A stretch of 64,000 nucleotides of DNA, from positions 992,001 to 1,056,000 of the forward strand of contig NZ_JAIETU010000002.1 in NCBI RefSeq assembly GCF_019744875.1, given 5' to 3'. The DNA is from Hyphomicrobium sp. Its GTDB lineage: Bacteria; Pseudomonadota; Alphaproteobacteria; Rhizobiales; Hyphomicrobiaceae. The notes under the pieces are model-generated. The model saw only the letters and a program-made list of their open reading frames with translations, was not told the DNA's origin and searched no databases. Shown one piece after another: positions 30,580 through 39,535 of the stretch (its first letter is position 1; each line of letters opens with the position of its first letter). The position numbers were made by a program, and so were the translations under genes.

Positions 30580-30877
30580 CTGGGAAATGTTGCGTAGTTC
30601 GGTGATCATGGGTGGAGCACGTTCCGCTTTCCCATGCGGAGAGATGGATCCTAGGCACAACGCCTAGGAAGACAGTTGCGGATGTTGAGTTGGTTGCGGC
30701 CCCTCACCCTTTTTCGACCGCTCCCCCACTTTCGTGCCCTCTCCTCATCTGCCCTCAGCCGCACACCCGGCCTCACAAAAACGTCCACTGGGCCTTTAGT
30801 GCAGGTGGCGATGGGGCGGTTGGCATCCTACTTTTAGGGTGTCTCTTACGCCGCAAGCCACCACCGGAGCCTCCCCC
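30580..30877. other. Intergenic region before the MDR oxidoreductase gene
   Basis: With the structured element this makes a 420-bp gap. It includes another perfect dyad, CCTAGGC-ACAAC-GCCTAGG at 30650-30668, a possible regulator site. No gene is seen. Confidence 0.5.
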
Positions 30878-31885
30878 ATGAAAGCCGTCATTGTGTCTCG
30901 CCCCGCCGGGCTCGATCATCTGCAGGTTGTCGAGCGCGGCGATCCGGGTGCACCGGGGGCCGGGCAGATCCGCGTGCGCCTGGCCGCGAACTCGCTGAAT
31001 TATCACGACTATGCGGTGGCCGCCGGCGCCATCCCGACCGCCAACGGGCGCGTTCTGCTGTCGGACGGCGCGGGCGTCGTCGAAGCGGTCGGCGAGGGCG
31101 TGACGGAGTTCGCGGCCGGCGATCACGTCCTCTCGTGCTTCTTCCCCTATTGGCAGGACGGCGTGCCGCCGCACGGCAATTTCAGCCATGTGCCCGGCGA
31201 CGGCATCGATGGCTATGCCTGTGAAGCCGTCGTCACGCCCGCTCACTGGTTCACGCGCGCGCCCGCCGGCTGGACGCACGCAGAAGCCGCGACCTTGCCG
31301 TGCGCGGGATTGACTGCATGGCGCGCGCTGGTCGTCGAAGGCCAGCTCAAGGCCGGCGACAGCGTGCTCATTCTCGGCACCGGCGGCGTCGCGATCTTCG
31401 CGCTGCAGATGGCCAAGGCCATGGGCGCGGTGGCGATCGTCACATCGTCGTCGGACGCGAAGCTCGAACGGGCCCGCGAGATGGGCGCCGACTTTACCGT
31501 GAACTACAAGACAGACCCCGAGTGGGGCGACACCGTGCGGCGCTGGACGGGCAAGCGTGGCGTCGATCATGTGCTCGAAATCGGCGGGCCCGGCACGCTC
31601 GCGCAATCGATCACGGCGGCACGCGTCGGCGGACACATCGCGCTGATCGGCATCCTGACGGGGATCAAAGGCGAGGTGCCGACGCTCGCCATGATGGCCA
31701 AGCAGATCAAGCTGCAGGGCATTGTCGTCGGCAGCCGACGGCATCAGGAGGAGATGGTACGCGGACTCGAAGCGACGGGCATCCGGCCCGTGATCGATAA
31801 GACGTTCGCGCTGGACCAGCTTGCAGACGCCTTCCGCTACGAGGAACAGGCGCAGCACTTCGGCAAGATCTGCGTCGAGACCTGA
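30878..31885 (+). CDS. MDR-family NAD(P)-dependent alcohol dehydrogenase/quinone oxidoreductase
   Basis: A 335-residue medium-chain dehydrogenase/reductase. The N-terminal GroES-like domain (LAANSLNYHDYAVAAG, LLSDGAGVVEAVGEGV) is followed by the Rossmann domain with GTGGVAIFALQMAKAMGA. Catalytic-zinc ligands typical of class I ADHs are not evident, so a zinc-free oxidoreductase is likelier. The ATG at 30878 has GGAG nine bases upstream. Substrate unknown. It stands alone between gaps. Confidence 0.88.
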   Translation: MKAVIVSRPAGLDHLQVVERGDPGAPGAGQIRVRLAANSLNYHDYAVAAGAIPTANGRVLLSDGAGVVEAVGEGVTEFAAGDHVLSCFFPYWQDGVPPHGNFSHVPGDGIDGYACEAVVTPAHWFTRAPAGWTHAEAATLPCAGLTAWRALVVEGQLKAGDSVLILGTGGVAIFALQMAKAMGAVAIVTSSSDAKLERAREMGADFTVNYKTDPEWGDTVRRWTGKRGVDHVLEIGGPGTLAQSITAARVGGHIALIGILTGIKGEVPTLAMMAKQIKLQGIVVGSRRHQEEMVRGLEATGIRPVIDKTFALDQLADAFRYEEQAQHFGKICVET

Positions 31886-31918
31886 GACATCGCCTAGCCC
31901 GCCGCGGCCGTTCAAGAG

Positions 31919-32464
31919 CTAAGGCAGCGGCGGGTTCATCGGGTCGAAGTGCTTGACCTTGTTTCCGGCAAAACCATGCAGGCCCACGTATGCGCCCAAC
32001 GCCAGGACGGCGACGACGGCGAGGGCCTGCCACGCACTGACCGCGCCCTCATAGACGGCGGCGATCCAGACGGCGACACCGATCGCGGCAAGCAGCAGAA
32101 CGACGATCCAGACGATCTGCAGGCCGCCGCTGCCCTGAATGAACTGGGCCTTCGCGTTGGCCGCACTCACGCGGCGGCACAGGCCGCGCACGAAAGCCGC
32201 ATAGGTGGGGGAGCGATCCTCGAACTCTCCGACCGACAGAAAATGATGCGAGCGGACGGTGATCTTCCCCTGCGAGCGGGTTGCGATCGTGCATTGCGCG
32301 TGCGTGCTTTCGAAGCTCGCATACGAGATCAGGCGCACGCTTTCGATGTCCGCATACGGGATGCGCTTCGTCGCCCCGCCGGACTGCACGACGAGACCGT
32401 CGTTCGCGAGGCTGTACGACGCGACCTCCGAGAACATGTGAAGCCGGACGGAATGCTCGGTCAC
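31919..32464 (-). CDS. Membrane protein with PH-like cytosolic domain, unknown function
   Basis: A 181-residue protein. The first ~105 residues look like a small beta-rich domain (IPYADIESVRLISYASFES, then GKITVRSHHF), similar in flavour to bacterial PH-like modules. Two membrane helices follow (~115-135 and ~142-160) and a short polar tail. Function unknown. An exact 16-bp tandem repeat sits just upstream of its start. Confidence 0.65.
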   Translation of the reverse strand: MTEHSVRLHMFSEVASYSLANDGLVVQSGGATKRIPYADIESVRLISYASFESTHAQCTIATRSQGKITVRSHHFLSVGEFEDRSPTYAAFVRGLCRRVSAANAKAQFIQGSGGLQIVWIVVLLLAAIGVAVWIAAVYEGAVSAWQALAVVAVLALGAYVGLHGFAGNKVKHFDPMNPPLP

Positions 32465-32475
32465 GCCGGCGCTCC

Positions 32476-32510
32476 TTCAAGATGCGTCCGCTCGTTCAAG
32501 ATGCGTCCGC
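32476..32510. repeat. 16-bp tandem direct repeat
   Basis: TTCAAGATGCGTCCGC occurs at 32476-32491 and 32495-32510 (19-bp period), 12 bp upstream of the start of the PH-like membrane protein gene. It could be a duplicated operator or a replication-slippage product. Confidence 0.8.
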
Positions 32511-32584
32511 AAGCGGATTTGATGCGTATCGAGACTATGGCCGTGAAGCGCGCCACCCGCAAGCGCATTGGGGCCAGTGAAACG

Positions 32585-32620
32585 CGAAACGCCGCGAAGC
32601 TCAGGCTTCGCGGCGTTTCG
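32585..32620 (-). terminator. Very stable hairpin downstream of clpA
   Basis: A perfect 16-bp stem, CGAAACGCCGCGAAGC with its complement, closes a TCAG loop. The T-run after it is weak (TTTCGCGTTTC on the minus strand), so it may act as an RNA-stabilising end as much as a terminator. Confidence 0.75.
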
Positions 32621-32645
32621 ATTGGCGTGTGGGGCGAGAGGCGCC

Positions 32646-35111
32646 TCAATCTTCCTTTTTGCGCGGGACACTCGGGACTGCGCCACCCGAACGGGGGGGC
32701 TTGTCCTTCTTGTCCTTCGGGCCCGGCAGGGCCTTACGCGGCGGCGCGACCTCGACCAGGCTCGCCGCTTCGGCCACTTCGAGGTCGTCGTCCTCGTCGT
32801 CCTCGTCCTTGGCGCGCGGTTTCTTGGACGGATCGCCGGGGATGATCTCGAACGTGAGCGTGCTGTCCTCGCCCTTGCCCTGAACGAGCACTTTCACGGT
32901 GCCGCCGTTCTCGAGCTTGCCGAACAGCAGCTCATCGGCCAGCGGCTTTTTGATGTACTCCTGGATGACGCGGGCCAAGGGCCTTGCGCCGAACTTCTCG
33001 TCGTAGCCCTTCTCGCCGATCCATTTGTGTGCGCCTTCCGAAAGCTCGATCGTGACGCCACGATCAGCCAACTGGGCCTCGAGCTGGAAGATGAACTTCT
33101 CGACGACCTTGGCGATCACCTCCGGCGGCAGGCCGGAGAACGGGATGACCGCATCGAGACGGTTGCGGAACTCCGGCGTGAACAGCCTGTTCACGGCCTC
33201 GGTATCCTCGCCCTCGCGCCGCTCGCGGTTGAAGCCCATGGGCGGACGCGCCATGTCGGTCGCTCCCGCATTCGTCGTCATGATCAGGATGACGTTGCGG
33301 AAGTCGACGCTCTTGCCATTGTGATCGGTGAGCTTGCCGTGGTCCATGACCTGCAACAGGATGTTGAACAGGTCCGGATGGGCCTTCTCGATCTCGTCGA
33401 GCAGCAGCACGCAGTGGGGATGCTGATCGATGCCGTCGGTCAGCAAGCCGCCCTGGTCGAAGCCGACATAGCCCGGAGGCGCGCCGATCAACCGCGAGAC
33501 GGTGTGCTTTTCCATGTACTCCGACATGTCGAAGCGCAGCAGCTCGACGCCCATCAGGTTGGCGAGCTGCTTGGCGACTTCGGTCTTGCCGACGCCGGTG
33601 GGGCCGGAGAACAGGTAGCAGCCGATCGGCTTTTCCGGTTCCCGCAGGCCTGCGCGCGCGAGCTTGATGGCGGCCGAGAGCGCGGTGATGGCCTTGTCCT
33701 GGCCGAACACGAGCCGCTTCATGTCCTTGTCGAGGTTCGAGAGCACCTCGGCGTCGGACTTGGTGACCGTCTTCGGCGGGATGCGCGCCATCGTGGCGAC
33801 GGTGGCCTCGACCTCCTTCACCGTGATCTTCTTCTTGCGCTTGCCTTCCGGCACGAGCATCTGCGAGGCGCCCGTCTCGTCGATCACGTCGATCGCCTTG
33901 TCGGGCAGCTTGCGGTCGTGGATGTACTTCGCCGACAGCTCCACGGCGGCCTTGATGGCCTCGCCCGTGTACTTGAGCTTGTGGAACTCCTCGAAGTACG
34001 GCTTCAGACCCTTGAGGATCGCGATGCTGTCCTCGATCGTGGGCTCTTTCACGTCGATCTTCTGGAAGCGGCGGACGAGCGCGCGATCCTTCTCGAAGTG
34101 CTGGCGGTACTCCTTGTAGGTGGTCGAGCCGATGCAGCGCACCGTGCCCGACTGAAGCGCGGGCTTCAGCAGGTTCGATGCGTCCATTGCGCCGCCGGAC
34201 GTGGCGCCCGCGCCGATCACGGTGTGGATCTCGTCGATGAAGAGGATCGCGCCGGGATAGTTCTCGACCTCCTTCATGACCGCCTTCAGGCGTTCCTCGA
34301 AGTCTCCTCGGTAGCGCGTGCCAGCCAGCAGCGCGCCCATGTCGAGCGAGAAGATGGTGGCATTCTTCAGCACTTCGGGGACCTCGCCGCGCAGGATCTT
34401 GCGCGCCAAGCCTTCGGCGATGGCCGTCTTGCCGACACCCGGATCGCCGACCAGCAGCGGGTTGTTCTTCTGGCGACGGCACAGCACCTGGATGGTGCGC
34501 AGCACCTCCTGCTCGCGGCCGATCAACGGATCGATGCGGCCGTCGCGCGCCTTCTTGTTCAGATTGACGCAATATGTGTTGAGCGCATCCTGACCGGGCT
34601 TCTTGTCTTCGCCGGTCTCGCTCGCCTGCTCGTCATCCACCCCGCGCACTCCCCTGGGCTCTGCCATCCCAGCTCGTTTGGCGATTCCGTGACTGATGTA
34701 CTGGACCGCGTCGAAGCGCGTCATTTCCTGCTCCTGCAGGAAGAACGCCGCGTGGCTCTCGCGTTCCGCAAAAATGGCGACCAGCACGTTGGCGCCGGTG
34801 ACTTCCTCGCGCCCAGACGACTGCACGTGCACGACGGCGCGATGAATGACGCGCTGGAAACCCGTGGTCGGCTGCGCTTCGGCGCTGCCCTTGTGAACGA
34901 GGTTGCCGAGCTCGGTGTCGAGATATTCGGTGACACGCTGGCGCAACTGGTCGAGATCGACATTGCAGGCGCGCATGACAGCGGCCGCGTCGCGATCATC
35001 GATCAGCGCAGCGAGCAGATGCTCGAGGGTGGCGAACTCGTGATTGCGCTCGTTCGCGAACTCCAGAGCGCGGTGGAGAGATGCTTCAAGGCTCTTCGAG
35101 AAGGATGGCAC
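32646..35111 (-). CDS. clpA: ATP-dependent Clp protease ATP-binding subunit ClpA
   Basis: A 821-residue AAA+ unfoldase that feeds substrates to ClpP. It has the N-terminal double Clp repeat (HEFATLEHLLAALIDD), D1 Walker A GDPGVGKT and D2 Walker A GPTGVGKT, with DEIHTVIGAG and DEIEKAHPDLFNILLQ as Walker B regions. The GTG at 35111, seven bases after the clpS stop and with AGGT upstream, gives the usual start VPSFSKSLEASLHRALEFA. An upstream ATG overlapping clpS is possible. A charged ~75-residue C-terminal tail (KDEDDEDDDLEV, then KDKKDKPPR) extends beyond E. coli ClpA. Confidence 0.96.
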   Translation of the reverse strand: MPSFSKSLEASLHRALEFANERNHEFATLEHLLAALIDDRDAAAVMRACNVDLDQLRQRVTEYLDTELGNLVHKGSAEAQPTTGFQRVIHRAVVHVQSSGREEVTGANVLVAIFAERESHAAFFLQEQEMTRFDAVQYISHGIAKRAGMAEPRGVRGVDDEQASETGEDKKPGQDALNTYCVNLNKKARDGRIDPLIGREQEVLRTIQVLCRRQKNNPLLVGDPGVGKTAIAEGLARKILRGEVPEVLKNATIFSLDMGALLAGTRYRGDFEERLKAVMKEVENYPGAILFIDEIHTVIGAGATSGGAMDASNLLKPALQSGTVRCIGSTTYKEYRQHFEKDRALVRRFQKIDVKEPTIEDSIAILKGLKPYFEEFHKLKYTGEAIKAAVELSAKYIHDRKLPDKAIDVIDETGASQMLVPEGKRKKKITVKEVEATVATMARIPPKTVTKSDAEVLSNLDKDMKRLVFGQDKAITALSAAIKLARAGLREPEKPIGCYLFSGPTGVGKTEVAKQLANLMGVELLRFDMSEYMEKHTVSRLIGAPPGYVGFDQGGLLTDGIDQHPHCVLLLDEIEKAHPDLFNILLQVMDHGKLTDHNGKSVDFRNVILIMTTNAGATDMARPPMGFNRERREGEDTEAVNRLFTPEFRNRLDAVIPFSGLPPEVIAKVVEKFIFQLEAQLADRGVTIELSEGAHKWIGEKGYDEKFGARPLARVIQEYIKKPLADELLFGKLENGGTVKVLVQGKGEDSTLTFEIIPGDPSKKPRAKDEDDEDDDLEVAEAASLVEVAPPRKALPGPKDKKDKPPRSGGAVPSVPRKKED

Positions 35112-35118
35112 GTTCGAC

Positions 35119-35478
35119 CTACTCTTTCTCCATGGTGCATTGTAAAGGATGGCCATGCTGACGCGAGAAGTCCATCACCTGCGTCACCTTCGTCTCTGCG
35201 ACTTCGTAAGTGAAGACGCCGCAGATCCCGACGCCCTTGTGATGCACGTGCAGCATGATGCGCGTGGCTTCCTCCCGGCCCTTGCTGAAATACTTCTCCA
35301 GCACGAGCACGACGAATTCCATCGGCGTGTAGTCGTCGTTGAGAATCAGCACTTTGTAGAGTGACGGCTTTTTGGTTTTTGGCCGCGTCTTGGTGACAAG
35401 GCCGGTCTTGCCTTCCTCGCCACTCTTGTCGTTGTTGCCCGCCCCATTCCGTCCGGCCATTCTCAGTCCCAGTGTCAT
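35119..35478 (-). CDS. clpS: Clp adaptor protein ClpS
   Basis: A 119-residue adaptor that delivers N-end-rule substrates to ClpA. It shows the core [39 protein letters not shown] and YEVAETKV, including residues of the hydrophobic N-degron pocket. A disordered Lys-rich N-terminus precedes it. The start may be the ATG at 35478 or 35460. It is directly upstream of clpA and surely co-transcribed. Confidence 0.95.
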   Translation of the reverse strand: MTLGLRMAGRNGAGNNDKSGEEGKTGLVTKTRPKTKKPSLYKVLILNDDYTPMEFVVLVLEKYFSKGREEATRIMLHVHHKGVGICGVFTYEVAETKVTQVMDFSRQHGHPLQCTMEKE

Positions 35479-35664
35479 CTTACGTGTTGTCGATCTTTGG
35501 CTGCCGCCACGCGGCCGCCTCCTAGTGCCATGTTTGCGCAGGTAGCTTGCGCCAGCAATGCCCTTTGCGGGTTTGCCCGCTATTGCGGGCCTCTGATTGG
35601 CCTCCTTGCTGGAGAGATCGGAGCAGATCAATCGGGCCAAAAGAAAGTGGGGTGCTCCGGTCAA

Positions 35665-35702
35665 TAAAAAAGGCCCGTGGCTGAAAAGCCAGGGCCTATT
35701 TT
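35665..35702 (-). terminator. Terminator of the phasin gene
   Basis: A stem formed by AGGCCcGTGGCT and AGCCAgGGCCT around GAAA, with TTTTTT following on the minus strand. Confidence 0.88.
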
Positions 35703-35737
35703 GCCGTCACTTGTCGAACAAGCTGGCGAGCATCGGC

Positions 35738-36067
35738 TCACCTGACGTTTTGAAAGGCCTTTTCGACCGGCTTGTAGGCGTCCTTGGCGAGGCTGCTGTA
35801 CATGCCACCGATCTTGGAGAGCTGATGCATGTAGTCGTCGTAGGCGCGCTTGGCGAAGCTCGTCTGAATCTCGACGGCCTGCTCGACGGACTTTGCCGAC
35901 ACCAGCTTTTCGAAGGTTGCCGTGCCATCCTCGAAGGCGCGCTTCGAGTAATCGGTCATTTCGGCGGCGATTGCCTGCCAACCCTTGTTCCAATCGCCGA
36001 AGATCTTCAAAGCCGTGTCGACGTTGGTCTGACTAATCTTCTGAATGTCTTGCAGATTGTTGATCAT
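35738..36067 (-). CDS. Phasin family protein
   Basis: A 109-residue, fully helical protein of the phasin_2 type. The pattern WQAIAAEMTDYSKRAFEDGTATFEKLVSAKS is typical: phasins coat polyhydroxyalkanoate granules, and related proteins act in stress. No PHA synthesis gene is in the window. It is a single gene ending in its own terminator, upstream of clpS on the same strand. Confidence 0.85.
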   Translation of the reverse strand: MINNLQDIQKISQTNVDTALKIFGDWNKGWQAIAAEMTDYSKRAFEDGTATFEKLVSAKSVEQAVEIQTSFAKRAYDDYMHQLSKIGGMYSSLAKDAYKPVEKAFQNVR

Positions 36068-36445
36068 GAGCTGCTACCCGTCCTGATCCGGTGGAGAGTC
36101 TTGCCCCATAATTATAAGCGCTGCAGCATGGTTTTCAAGCCTTACGTTGCGCCGCAACATGGCAGTGCGCGGTCCTGTATCGGGTTCGTTAACCTAATGG
36201 CAGGGCGGCTTCGTTTAGCGTGACGGCGGCATGGGCTGGGTCCGTCGTGACGCCGGAAAGGCGCCTCCACTTGTGGCGCTGGAAAGGCTCAGGGTGGCCC
36301 CAAAGTGGCCCAGAAGAATAGGCATGAAAACCGGCATCGGATATGGTTGACGGCTCGGCAGGCCAACGGGTGGGCACGTATAGGCGCCGATGACCGGCTC
36401 CAGCGCGCCGGTTCCGAGCACTGGGTCCGGTGACCTGGCAAGCAC
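36068..36445. other. Intergenic region upstream of the DD-carboxypeptidase gene
   Basis: About 440 bp lie between the divergent phasin and carboxypeptidase genes. It includes a short dyad ACCGGC...GCCGGT near 36394-36413 and the TTCACA repeats described separately. No gene is seen. Confidence 0.5.
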
Positions 36446-36495
36446 TTCACACTTCGAGCATTTCACACTCTCAGTTCACATACTCATTTCACTCT
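36446..36495 (+). repeat. Four TTCACA-type direct repeats upstream of the DD-carboxypeptidase
   Basis: TTCACACT at 36446-36453 and 36462-36469, TTCACA at 36475-36480 and TTCACTCT at 36488-36495 give start-to-start spacings of 16, 13 and 13 bp. They end just before the ribosome-binding site. A response-regulator binding array or a structured leader is possible. Confidence 0.55.
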
Positions 36496-36506
36496 CTGGG
36501 GGCTCC

Positions 36507-38330
36507 TTGGCGACTGTCGTGACGCGATCGATGCTGCTGCTGCTGGCCGTCTGCGGACTGTCATTGCTGCCGCTCGGCACCGCACACGCGAAAGGTGATG
36601 CCAAGAAGCAGGCCTCGATCATCATCGACGCCAACACCGGGCGCGTGTTGCACGATCAAGACGGCGACGAGCTGCGCTTCCCCGCCTCGCTCACCAAAAT
36701 GATGACGCTCTACATGCTGTTCGGCGAGATCGAGCAGGGGCGCCTCACCTACGACAGCAAGATCCGGATCAGCGAGCGCGCCAACGGCATGGCGCCGTCG
36801 AAGCTGGGGCTCGAGGTCGGCGAAGAGATCGCGGTAATCGACTGCATCAAGGCGCTCGTCGTCAAATCGGCCAACGACATCGCCGTGGCCGTCGCTGAGC
36901 GCATCGGCGGATCGGAATATCAGTTCGCCAGCATGATGACCGAGCGCGCCCGTCAGATCGGCATGCGCAACACCACGTTCCGCAATGCGTCCGGACTGCC
37001 CAATCCTGCGCAGTTCTCGACCGCACGCGACATGACCATCCTGGCGCTGCGGCTGCAGGACGACTATCCGCAGCACTACAAGTATTTTTCGCTCCCGTCG
37101 TTCGAGTACGGGGGCAAGGTCTACAAATCGCACAATACGCTGATGCGCGGTTTCCCGGGCATGGACGGCGTGAAGACGGGCTACACGCGCGCTTCTGGCT
37201 TCAATCTCGTGTCGTCGGTGCGCGCGGACGGCAAGCACATCGTCGGCGCGGTGTTCGGCGGCAAGACGGCGGCGACCCGCAACGCGCTCATGCGCTCGCT
37301 GCTCTACGCCGCGTTGCAGGATGCTTCCACCAGCAAGACTCGTGAGCCGGCCAAGCTGATCGCGTCGGCGCGGAAGCCCTCGAAGCCCGCGCCCGTTCTC
37401 GCCGCTGCAGCACCCGCTCCGGCTCCGGCTCCCGCCGCGAAGAAAAAGGTCGCCGTTGCCGCTCTGACGCCCTCGAACGTGCCGCTTCCCGTGCGCGCCG
37501 CGCGCCGCCAGCCGGATGCCATCGCGCAGGTTCTGTCGACGGAGAAGGAGACGGCCACCCCGCCTCCTGCCAGCGCGCCTCCGCCCGCGGAGCCAGTCGC
37601 CGTCGCGCAACTGCCCGCGCCGGGCGAAGAGGCGCAGCCGGCCGAGTCGCCACGCCTCGATCTTCAGGCCTTGCGCGAGGCGATGTCTGACGCGGAGATC
37701 GAAGAGAAATCGACCGCCGCGGCGACTGAAGACGACGCACCGTCCGTGCGCGAGATGGAGGCTTCGGCCGGAACCCCGGCCACGCAGGCTTCGGCCGGCA
37801 CACCACAAGATATTGCCGGGCTGATCCGCAAATCTCTCATCGACGGCGCGCCCGTACCGACGACACCTCCGTCCGGCGCTCAGGTTGCGGACGCGAGCGG
37901 CGCTGTCGCGCGTCCTGCGTCCACGCTCGGTGCGCAGGCCAACGCACTCGGCGCCAGCGATATTGCGCGCGGCGGCATGAACGAAGACGGCTCGCCGGCG
38001 CATGCCGCACTGCTCGCTGCACACGAACCTTCGGCCCCGCGCCAACCCGCAGCCGCCCCGTCCCAGCCGAGCGCGACCGGTGGCAAAGGCTATGAAATTC
38101 AGATCGGCGCCTTTTCGACGCCGGACGAAGCGAAATCGAAGATCGATGGCGTGCGTTCGCGCGCGGTCGCTTTGCTCGAAGGCCACAACGGCGTCACCTT
38201 GCCCTTCCAGAAGGCCGACCGGCAGGTCTACCGCGCCCGGTTCGTGAACTTCGACGAACCGGCGGCCTCGGCGACCTGCCTGGAGCTGCGCCGCCTCGCC
38301 GTCGATTGCCTCGTCATGCGGGCGGAGTAG
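36507..38330 (+). CDS. D-alanyl-D-alanine carboxypeptidase with SPOR domain (DacF/PBP5-6 type)
   Basis: About 607 residues. A signal peptide ends at TAHAKG, then comes a peptidase-S11 domain with the serine motifs SLTK (~61), SAN (~121) and KTG (~223). A long Pro/Ala/Thr-rich linker of roughly 250 residues follows. The last ~80 residues are a SPOR domain (YEIQIGAFSTPDEAKSKID), which binds denuded glycan strands at the division septum. It trims the terminal D-Ala of peptidoglycan peptides, probably at the septum. The start is uncertain: TTG 36507 has GGGGG upstream, and GTG 36519 and ATG 36531 are alternatives. The typical C-terminal amphipathic anchor is replaced by SPOR. Confidence 0.9.
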   Translation: MATVVTRSMLLLLAVCGLSLLPLGTAHAKGDAKKQASIIIDANTGRVLHDQDGDELRFPASLTKMMTLYMLFGEIEQGRLTYDSKIRISERANGMAPSKLGLEVGEEIAVIDCIKALVVKSANDIAVAVAERIGGSEYQFASMMTERARQIGMRNTTFRNASGLPNPAQFSTARDMTILALRLQDDYPQHYKYFSLPSFEYGGKVYKSHNTLMRGFPGMDGVKTGYTRASGFNLVSSVRADGKHIVGAVFGGKTAATRNALMRSLLYAALQDASTSKTREPAKLIASARKPSKPAPVLAAAAPAPAPAPAAKKKVAVAALTPSNVPLPVRAARRQPDAIAQVLSTEKETATPPPASAPPPAEPVAVAQLPAPGEEAQPAESPRLDLQALREAMSDAEIEEKSTAAATEDDAPSVREMEASAGTPATQASAGTPQDIAGLIRKSLIDGAPVPTTPPSGAQVADASGAVARPASTLGAQANALGASDIARGGMNEDGSPAHAALLAAHEPSAPRQPAAAPSQPSATGGKGYEIQIGAFSTPDEAKSKIDGVRSRAVALLEGHNGVTLPFQKADRQVYRARFVNFDEPAASATCLELRRLAVDCLVMRAE

Positions 38331-38338
38331 AAAAGTTC

Positions 38339-38722
38339 ATGGCGGCCGCACAGGCTTGGATCTCCGTCGCGGGCATCGCGCTCGATCTGCTCGGATTTTT
38401 GCTGCTGCTCAGGGAATGGTGGATCGCGTTCTTCCACGAGAACGCGGCGCTCGAACACCAGCAGAAGCGCGCCTGGGAGCAGTCGCTGCGCCACCACCAG
38501 ACCTCGCATGCGTCCGATCAGCTCCGGTCGCACCTCGATACGCACCACAGGCTTCACGACGAGATGGTGGACCGCAGCGTTCGCGCGCGGCACATCGCGA
38601 CGCTTAGGGCGCGCAAGCGTTTTTTCGTGCTCGCAACCATACTGATCGTGCTCGGCTCGCTGCTGCAGCTTGCCGGCCAGCTTCCCGAAAGCATCGTGTC
38701 GGCGCTGATCACCGCTGGTTGA
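38339..38722 (+). CDS. Small membrane protein of unknown function
   Basis: A 127-residue protein with helices at ~5-26 and ~97-117 and a His/Gln/Arg-rich cytosolic stretch between (RAWEQSLRHHQTSHASDQL). It starts 9 bp after the carboxypeptidase stop, so it is probably co-transcribed, and it overlaps the end of the convergent J-protein gene by 14 bp. No family recognised. Confidence 0.65.
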   Translation: MAAAQAWISVAGIALDLLGFLLLLREWWIAFFHENAALEHQQKRAWEQSLRHHQTSHASDQLRSHLDTHHRLHDEMVDRSVRARHIATLRARKRFFVLATILIVLGSLLQLAGQLPESIVSALITAG

Positions 38723-39407
38723 GCAAGACGTCCTTGGCTTCGTTGACCTGGGCGGCCAGATACGTCGAGCCGCCCCGATCGGGATGCAGCTTGAGCATCA
38801 GGTCGCGATGGGCGCGGCGCACTTCCTCATCGGTCGCGCCGGGTTTCAGCCCCAGGATCTCATAGGCCTGCTCAGGCTGCATGCGGCCGTCATGGTCGCG
38901 CATCTCGCGCTCGCCGCGCGAAACGTCCTCCCGCCAGGTGGGGTGGACGCGATCGAGATACGTCTCGAGCAACTGCGCCGACTGCGGATCGATGAAGCGG
39001 CAGTCGTGCCAGAGCAGCGCGACCTCGGCGGGCTTCAGCGTGTCGAGGTTGCGGCCGGTGAACATGCCTTTCAGCACGCGCCCGCCCATGGCGCCGCTGT
39101 CGTGATCCAGCTCCATTTCGAGATGATCGGTGGTCACGGTGGAGGACTGGCCCGTCTTCGGGGCCTGAGGCCGGCGCCAGGTGGGCGCGGTGCCGTTCCA
39201 GCCCAGCAGCCAGCTTCCAATCATACCGAGCACAGCGGCGACGCCGGGCGCGCCGCGGATCAGAAACAGGGCCGACGCACCGAGTGCCACCGCGCCGCCC
39301 GCCAGGCGGAGTTGCCGCGCCAATGCGGCGGGATTGGCGCGCGTGAAGCCGCCTATCGAAAACAGCGCCAGGACGAGCGCGGCAAGGCCGAGGAGTAGAA
39401 ACTGCAT
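38709..39407 (-). CDS. Membrane-anchored DnaJ-domain protein
   Basis: A 232-residue protein with two to three N-terminal hydrophobic helices (MQFLLLGLAALVLALFSIGG and onward), a central acidic region, and a C-terminal J-domain: QAYEILGLKPGATDEEVRRAH with the HPD tripeptide in LKLHPDRGGS. It would stimulate an Hsp70 at the membrane, in TIM14-like fashion. The ATG at 39407 with GAGG upstream starts the first helix directly. Confidence 0.88.
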   Translation of the reverse strand: MQFLLLGLAALVLALFSIGGFTRANPAALARQLRLAGGAVALGASALFLIRGAPGVAAVLGMIGSWLLGWNGTAPTWRRPQAPKTGQSSTVTTDHLEMELDHDSGAMGGRVLKGMFTGRNLDTLKPAEVALLWHDCRFIDPQSAQLLETYLDRVHPTWREDVSRGEREMRDHDGRMQPEQAYEILGLKPGATDEEVRRAHRDLMLKLHPDRGGSTYLAAQVNEAKDVLLNQR

Positions 39408-39535
39408 CTGCGCGTCGACCTCGGCACTTTCCTTTTCCGTGAAACGGCGAGCCCTAGCCAGACCCGGCAAAGGCAAACGCTTCGCGCACTATAAACACCG
39501 CAGTCGCATTCGGATACCGACGCGGGTCCGCGTCC

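Noticed and set aside
32568-35213. Long plus-strand frame across clpA
   Set aside because: Antisense shadow of clpA, which is certain from its AAA+ motifs.
36446-36495. TTCACA repeats as a possible CRISPR remnant
   Set aside because: Repeats are only 6-8 bp with 5-8-bp gaps, far too short, and no cas gene is present.
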